From assembly GCA_903864275.1 (NCBI GenBank), contig CAIPFE010000012.1, positions 44,332-108,331 of the forward strand: a stretch of 64,000 bases of DNA, given 5' to 3'. A model generated the notes under the pieces. That model saw nothing but the letters and a program-made list of their open reading frames with translations. It did not search any database and was not told where the DNA came from. The position numbers were made by a program, and so were the translations under genes. Source of the stretch: an uncultured Mucilaginibacter sp. Its GTDB lineage: Bacteria; Bacteroidota; Bacteroidia; Sphingobacteriales; Sphingobacteriaceae. The first letter of the stretch is position 1. Each line of letters opens with the position of its first letter. Below, in pieces: positions 58,519 through 64,000 of the stretch.

Positions 58519-59529
58519 GTGATGAGGATTGGTATAAATGGATTTGGCCGCATAGGCCGTATTTTTTTAAGAAATATTTTAAACAGGGCCGGCATATCTG
58601 TAATTGCAATAAATGATCTTACTGATACCCAAACGCTTGCCCATCTTTTTAAATATGATTCTGTTCATCGGGGCTTTCACGGATCAGTTAATTTTGATGA
58701 TAACAACCTTTATATAAATAATCAAACCATAAAAGTGCTGTCAGAACACAAACCCTCCGCTTTACCCTGGAAGGAGCTTGATATCGACCTTGTTATTGAA
58801 TCGACCGGCAAATTTACCTCAAAACAAGGTGCCTCAGGGCATTTGGAAGCTGGTGCAAAGCAAGTAGTTATTTCTGCCCCGGCTACAGACAAAAGTGTGC
58901 CCACAATTGTTTTGGGCGTAAATGATGCATCAATTGACCTGCGGTCGCCCATATTATCCAATGCTTCGTGTACAACCAACAATGTAGCGGCAATGGTAAA
59001 AATACTGGATGATAACTGGGGAATTATTGATGGTTATATTACCACCGTGCATTCAATGACCGGCGACCAAAGCCTGCATGATACACCGCATAAAGACTTG
59101 CGCCGGGCAAGGGCAGCATCAGCATCTATTATCCCCACAACCACCGGGGCCGCCAAAGCCATTACGGCAATTTTTCCGCATCTTGAAGGCAAGCTTGGCG
59201 GGGCCGGGATCCGCGTGCCTGTTCTTAACGGTTCGTTAACCGATTTTACCTGCAGCTTAAAGAAACAGCCAACAGTTGAAGCCATCAATCTGGCATTTAA
59301 ACATGCGGCTGACGGCGCTATGAAAAGCATTTTGGAGTACACCGAAGACCCCATCGTATCAACTGACATTATTGGGAATACTCATAGCTGTATCTTCGAT
59401 TCCCGGCTTACTTCAATTGTTGGCGGCCTGGTAAAAGTTGTTGGTTGGTACGATAATGAAATGGGCTATTCAAGCCGCCTTGCCGACCTGGTTGAAAAGA
59501 TTGGTTCTTTAAGAGTGAGTGGTGAGTAG
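58519..59529 (+). CDS. gap: Glyceraldehyde-3-phosphate dehydrogenase, type I
   Basis: RIGINGFGRIGRIFLRNIL; SNASCTTNNVAAM; WYDNEMGYSSRLADLVEKI. Confidence 0.96.
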   Translation: MMRIGINGFGRIGRIFLRNILNRAGISVIAINDLTDTQTLAHLFKYDSVHRGFHGSVNFDDNNLYINNQTIKVLSEHKPSALPWKELDIDLVIESTGKFTSKQGASGHLEAGAKQVVISAPATDKSVPTIVLGVNDASIDLRSPILSNASCTTNNVAAMVKILDDNWGIIDGYITTVHSMTGDQSLHDTPHKDLRRARAASASIIPTTTGAAKAITAIFPHLEGKLGGAGIRVPVLNGSLTDFTCSLKKQPTVEAINLAFKHAADGAMKSILEYTEDPIVSTDIIGNTHSCIFDSRLTSIVGGLVKVVGWYDNEMGYSSRLADLVEKIGSLRVSGE

Positions 59530-59693
59530 TCAGTGCCGGGTAGATGAGTAAATGTTCAAACCCCACTGACTAATCACCATTCACTGCTCACCAATCACCG
59601 ATTGTTGTTTAAGGATAAATTTTAATTTATGGAATATAATAGCCAACTATGGGGAAAATTATTCCCACTCGGAAAAAAATACAATTTAACTAA

Positions 59694-60128
59694 ATGATTA
59701 GGTTTGTTAATGTTGAAGATACTTTACCTATCCGGAATAATATTTTGCGCGGGGGAAAGCTATCGCTCGACGAATGCAGGTTCCCAAATGATAAAATACC
59801 CGGTGCGTTTCATTTAGGATATTACGAGGGTGACGAATTAGCCTGCATCGCCTCTTTTCATCCGAAAAAATATGGCGAATTTAATGACGCCGGTTACCAG
59901 CTGCGGGGAATGGCTACTATCGAAAAATATCGCGGGAAAGGTTTTGGCAATCAGTTGCTCAATTTCGGCATAGTTTACCTGCGCGGGCAAAAAGCAAATT
60001 ACCTGTGGTGCAACGCCCGAAAAAAAGCACTTCAGTTTTATTTGAACATGGGTTTCGAGATTATTTCACCTGAATTTGAAGTGCCCGTTATCGGTCCCCA
60101 CTATGTATTATATGTTAAGATCCAGTAA
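59694..60128 (+). CDS. GNAT-family N-acetyltransferase
   Basis: YQLRGMATIEKYRGKGFGNQLLNFGIVYLRGQKANYLWCNARKKALQFYLNMGFEI. Confidence 0.88.
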   Translation: MIRFVNVEDTLPIRNNILRGGKLSLDECRFPNDKIPGAFHLGYYEGDELACIASFHPKKYGEFNDAGYQLRGMATIEKYRGKGFGNQLLNFGIVYLRGQKANYLWCNARKKALQFYLNMGFEIISPEFEVPVIGPHYVLYVKIQ

Positions 60129-60224
60129 TATTTTTGTTATTTAAAACACCTTTGCAATTTTTACGTTCGGATTTTAGAATTAATTGCTGAATTTGGCACC
60201 TCAAAAAATGCTTGTACCTACGTT

Positions 60225-61415
60225 ATGAAGACAATAGATCAAATTAGTTTTGCCGGTAAAAAAGCCCTTGTCCGGGTAGATTTTAATGTACCGCTGGATA
60301 AAGATTACCAGATCACCGATGATAACCGGATGACAGCGGCCCTGCCAACTATCCATAAGATATTAAAAGACGGCGGCGCAGTGATCCTGATGTCGCATCT
60401 GGGACGGCCAAAAGGTGGCCCGGAAGATAAATATTCGTTAAGGCACCTTGTGCCGCATTTATCCAACTTGCTTGGCCAGCACGTTGAATTTGCGGACGAC
60501 TGCATAGGCGTTGAGGCAGTTGATAAAGCAAAAGAACTGGAAAGGGGTGAAGTTCTTTTATTAGAGAACCTGCGTTTTTATAAGGAAGAAGAGAAAGGCG
60601 ATGTAGCCTTCGCTGAAAAGCTTTCGAAATTAGGGGATATTTATGTGAACGACGCTTTCGGCACAGCACACCGTGCCCATGCCTCAACAGCGGTGATAGC
60701 CCAGTTTTTCCCAAATGCCAAATTTTTTGGTTACCTGATGGCGGCTGAACTCCAAAATGCTGAAAAAGTGCTGAATGATGCCGTAAAACCGTTCACAGCA
60801 ATTATGGGCGGCGCAAAAGTATCCGACAAAATTGAACTAATAGAGCGTTTATTAGATAAAGTAGATAATTTGATCATCGGAGGCGGGATGGCTTATACTT
60901 TCGCGAAAGCGCAGGGCGGCAGTATCGGCAAATCATTGGTTGAAGCGGACAAGCTCGACCTCGCACTAAGCCTCATAAAAAAAGCGAAAGAGAAACGTGT
61001 AAATTTATTATTGCCAACTGATTCGGTTATTGCTGATAATTTCTCGAACGATGCTAATACCGAAGTTGCCCAAAACGACAGCATTAAAGATGGCTGGATG
61101 GGTTTGGATATAGGCCCCGATTCAATAGCGGAGTTTACGAAAGTGGTAGAAGCATCAAAAACCATATTATGGAATGGCCCGATGGGGGTTTTTGAGATGG
61201 AAAAATTTGAGACCGGCACCAAAGCCATTGGTGAAGCTGTGGTTAAAGCCACCGAAGGTGGTGCATTCTCATTAATAGGCGGCGGCGATTCAGCTGCGGC
61301 AGTAGCCAAATTTAATTTAACGGACGAGGTAAGCTACGTTTCGACCGGCGGCGGCGCTTTATTGGAATATATGGAAGGCAAAGAGCTTCCGGGAGTCAAA
61401 GCGATAAACGATTAG
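60225..61415 (+). CDS. pgk: Phosphoglycerate kinase
   Basis: [66 protein letters not shown]. Confidence 0.97.
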   Translation: MKTIDQISFAGKKALVRVDFNVPLDKDYQITDDNRMTAALPTIHKILKDGGAVILMSHLGRPKGGPEDKYSLRHLVPHLSNLLGQHVEFADDCIGVEAVDKAKELERGEVLLLENLRFYKEEEKGDVAFAEKLSKLGDIYVNDAFGTAHRAHASTAVIAQFFPNAKFFGYLMAAELQNAEKVLNDAVKPFTAIMGGAKVSDKIELIERLLDKVDNLIIGGGMAYTFAKAQGGSIGKSLVEADKLDLALSLIKKAKEKRVNLLLPTDSVIADNFSNDANTEVAQNDSIKDGWMGLDIGPDSIAEFTKVVEASKTILWNGPMGVFEMEKFETGTKAIGEAVVKATEGGAFSLIGGGDSAAAVAKFNLTDEVSYVSTGGGALLEYMEGKELPGVKAIND

Positions 61416-61562
61416 AATTGATTTCGGATTGCTGAAAAATTGAGAAAAGAAGCATGGCAGAGAAAAACATCTTAGCCTTACACCATAATGATTTTGCGAG
61501 ACAACCCTCATGGTTGTCTTTTTTGTTTTATTCCGTACTTTTAAAAACTAATATAATACTAC

Positions 61563-63431
61563 ATGAAGAAACTGAGCCTTTTCACTTTTAGCTTTCTGCT
61601 TTTTGCTTTTACCTCCTCTTTCGGTCAGGGGAACAGTCCCGATGCCGCTTACGTTAAAGATAACTATATAAAACACGAATACCAGGTACCCATGCGCGAC
61701 GGCAAAAAACTGTTCACCTCAGTTTATGTGCCTAAGGATTCAACAAAGAAATATCCTTTTATGATGGACCGCACCTGCTACAGTGTTGCGCCTTACGGCC
61801 CGGATAAATATAAAGGCAGCCTTGGCCCCTCATCGCTGTTTTTGCATGATGGTTATATTTTTGTTTACCAGGATGTGCGCGGCCGCTGGATGAGCGAGGG
61901 CATTTACGAAGAAATGACGCCCGAAAAAGAAGTGCACAAGACGAATAAGGATGTGGATGAAGGCACCGATACTTACGATACTATTGACTGGCTGCTAAAA
62001 AATATCCCCAACAACAATGGCAAAGTAGGCGTATGGGGCATATCGTATCCAGGTTTTTATACCACTGCGGCTTTGCTCAGCCGTCACCCGGCATTGGTGG
62101 CTGCATCGCCGCAAGCGCCTATTGCCGACCTGTACCGCGACGATGCCTTCCACAACGGCGCTTTTATGCTGGTGGCCAATTTTGATTTTTACCCATCGTT
62201 TACCAACCGCCAGGATGATAAGCCTACCCAGCGCCGCGGCAATCCCGTTAACTACGAGATCAATGATGGATATAAGTTTTTTTTGGATATGGGCAACATG
62301 AAAAATTCCAACGATATGTATTATAAGGATACCATCCGTTTATGGAACGAAATGCTCGATCACCCCAATTACGACCAGCATTGGAAAGACCGTAATGTAT
62401 TATACCACCTGCACGATATAAAAACTGCCGTGCTGGTTACCGGCGGATGGTACGACGCCGAAGACCTTTACGGCGCCATCAATACCTATAAAACGTTGGT
62501 AAAAGATAACCCGACCACCCCCATTTACTTTGCCATGGGACCCTGGGTGCATGGCGGTTGGTCGTGGGGCCCGGGCGACCATTTGGGCGATATTGATTTC
62601 GGCGGCCAAAACGGGCCTTATTACCGCGAAAAAATTGAGTTGGCGTTTTTTAACCATTATTTAAAGGGTACGGATACCGATATCCCGAAAGTTTCCACGT
62701 TTGAAACCGGGGTTAACAAATGGAAAAACTATACCGTTTGGCCGCCAAAAGAAGCCGTTGAACAGAACCTGTACTTACTGCCGGGCGGCAAGCTTTCATT
62801 TGACGCACCTGCCGCATCAGCAGATAGCTTCGACCAGTTTGAATCCGATCCCAACAAACCGGTGCCCTTTACCGATGCGATAACCGCCGATATGAAACGC
62901 GAATACATGGATGGCGACCAGCGCTTCGCCGAACGCCGCCCGGATGTGCTCACTTACCAAACCGGAGTGCTGGACCATGACGTAACCATTGCCGGCAATA
63001 TATGGGCCGACCTTAAAGTATCCACCACCGGTACCGATGCCGACTGGGTAGTAAAAGTAATAGATGTGTACCCCGACAGCGCTAAGAACAACCAGTGGAG
63101 TAAGGAAACTTACCTTTCGGGATACGAGCAGATGGTGCGCAGCGATGCCATGCGCGGCAAGTTCCGTAATGGCTTTGATAAGCCCGAACCTTTTGTGCCA
63201 GGTAAAGTAACCCCCGTAAACTTCGAGCTGCAGGATGTTTTGCACACCTTTAAAAAAGGCCACCGCATAATGGTACAGGTACAAAGCACCTGGTTCCCCC
63301 TCATCGATCGCAACCCGCAGGTGTTTGAAGATATTATGAAAGCAAAGAACAGCGATTTCAAAAAAGCAACGCACAGGGTTTATACTTCGAAGGAGAATGC
63401 GAGCTATTTGAAGATTAGGGTGATGGAGTGA
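61563..63431 (+). CDS. CocE/NonD-family serine hydrolase (X-Pro dipeptidyl-peptidase S15 / acylase-like), secreted
   Basis: Signal peptide; MRDGKKLFTSVYVPKD; YQDVRGRWMSEGIYEEMTP; GVWGISYPGFYTTAALLSRHPALVAASPQAPIAD. Confidence 0.94.
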   Translation: MKKLSLFTFSFLLFAFTSSFGQGNSPDAAYVKDNYIKHEYQVPMRDGKKLFTSVYVPKDSTKKYPFMMDRTCYSVAPYGPDKYKGSLGPSSLFLHDGYIFVYQDVRGRWMSEGIYEEMTPEKEVHKTNKDVDEGTDTYDTIDWLLKNIPNNNGKVGVWGISYPGFYTTAALLSRHPALVAASPQAPIADLYRDDAFHNGAFMLVANFDFYPSFTNRQDDKPTQRRGNPVNYEINDGYKFFLDMGNMKNSNDMYYKDTIRLWNEMLDHPNYDQHWKDRNVLYHLHDIKTAVLVTGGWYDAEDLYGAINTYKTLVKDNPTTPIYFAMGPWVHGGWSWGPGDHLGDIDFGGQNGPYYREKIELAFFNHYLKGTDTDIPKVSTFETGVNKWKNYTVWPPKEAVEQNLYLLPGGKLSFDAPAASADSFDQFESDPNKPVPFTDAITADMKREYMDGDQRFAERRPDVLTYQTGVLDHDVTIAGNIWADLKVSTTGTDADWVVKVIDVYPDSAKNNQWSKETYLSGYEQMVRSDAMRGKFRNGFDKPEPFVPGKVTPVNFELQDVLHTFKKGHRIMVQVQSTWFPLIDRNPQVFEDIMKAKNSDFKKATHRVYTSKENASYLKIRVME

Positions 63432-63470
63432 GTGTTAGTTGGAAGTAGCAGGTGGCAGTAGCAGTGACTC

Positions 63471-64000
63471 CCCGATACACAAAGGCGTTCACACAAGCGT
63501 TCACTTCACAACAGCACAGACACTTTTCAACATGTGAACGCTTGAAAATCAGTTAAATGATTTTTTAGAAGTATCAAAAAATGCAAAAAAGCGAAAACTA
63601 TATTGAATACACTAAGGGGAAAACTATCTACTATAATAACTGCTACTGCCAACTGCTACTGCTACTTCCCCAAAGCGGTTTGCAAGCGCGTAAAATGATT
63701 GCCCTGGCGGACCGAAACACAAAGGCGTTCACGCAAGCGTTCACTTCGCAACAGCACAGACAATTTTCAATAGGTGAACGCTTGATAATCAGCTAAATGA
63801 TTTTTTGCAAATATCAAAAAATGCAAAAACTTGAAAAACCATCTTGATTACACTAAGGGCGAAAAACCATCTACTATAATTACTGCTACTACCACCTGCT
63901 ACTGCCACTTACTCAAAGCCGTTCACCAGTGCATAAAATGATATTCCTTGGCGGCCCGATACACACAGGCGTTCATACAAGCGTTCACTTCGCAACAGCA
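63471..64000. repeat. Long tandem repeat, period 240-244 bp, at least 2.2 copies, running off the window end
   Basis: cccgatacacaaaggcgttcac...tggcgg units at 63471, 63711 and 63955; each contains AAGCGTTCAC...GTGAACGCTT inverted motifs. Confidence 0.9.

Noticed and set aside
62817-63374. 185-aa minus-strand ORF
   Set aside because: Antisense to the CocE/NonD hydrolase CDS.
63581-63796. 71-aa plus-strand ORF
   Set aside because: Falls across two units of the tandem repeat; no conserved coding frame between units.
63471-64000. Possible CRISPR array or integron attC array
   Set aside because: The whole ~242-bp unit is repeated rather than a short repeat with unique spacers; no cas or integrase gene visible.

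Overview
64 kb bacterial window, probably Bacteroidota/Sphingobacteriaceae (Mucilaginibacter/Pedobacter-like, judged from gene content and TAnnTTTG promoter motifs). Left part (1-13.1 kb): a minus-strand branched-chain amino-acid cluster, ilvD-ilvB-ilvN-(O-methyltransferase)-ilvC-(ABM monooxygenase)-(SAM methyltransferase)-leuA-leuC-leuD-(LeuA/CimA paralog)-leuB (cut by the window edge). Then atpD-atpC, a NTF2-like lipoprotein, a quinone oxidoreductase, a peroxiredoxin, a GIY-YIG nuclease gene wedged between a broken 5' half of tRNA-Arg and an intact tRNA-Arg(ACG), adk and obgE. From ~20.3 to 58.4 kb lies a large, almost entirely minus-strand exopolysaccharide locus: Wza/Wzc-like proteins, UpxY/NusG-like antiterminator, AsnB, Wzm/Wzt ABC exporter, Wzy-like polymerase, a GT2-exosortase fusion, GT10 and GT11 fucosyltransferases, many GT2/GT4 enzymes, four FkbM and three other methyltransferases, and acyltransferases. 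Right part: WecA/MraY-like transferase, GAPDH, GNAT, pgk, a CocE/NonD hydrolase, and a ~242-bp tandem repeat running off the window. Main unusual observations: (1) the tRNA-Arg/GIY-YIG arrangement, in which the nuclease stop codon lies inside the intact tRNA; (2) a GT2-exosortase fusion in a polysaccharide locus; (3) orphan 3' gene tails left in front of glycosyltransferases, recording gene replacement in the locus; (4) several repeat families that sit at or directly after stop codons, sometimes supplying the stop codon, and one copy apparently inside a coding region.
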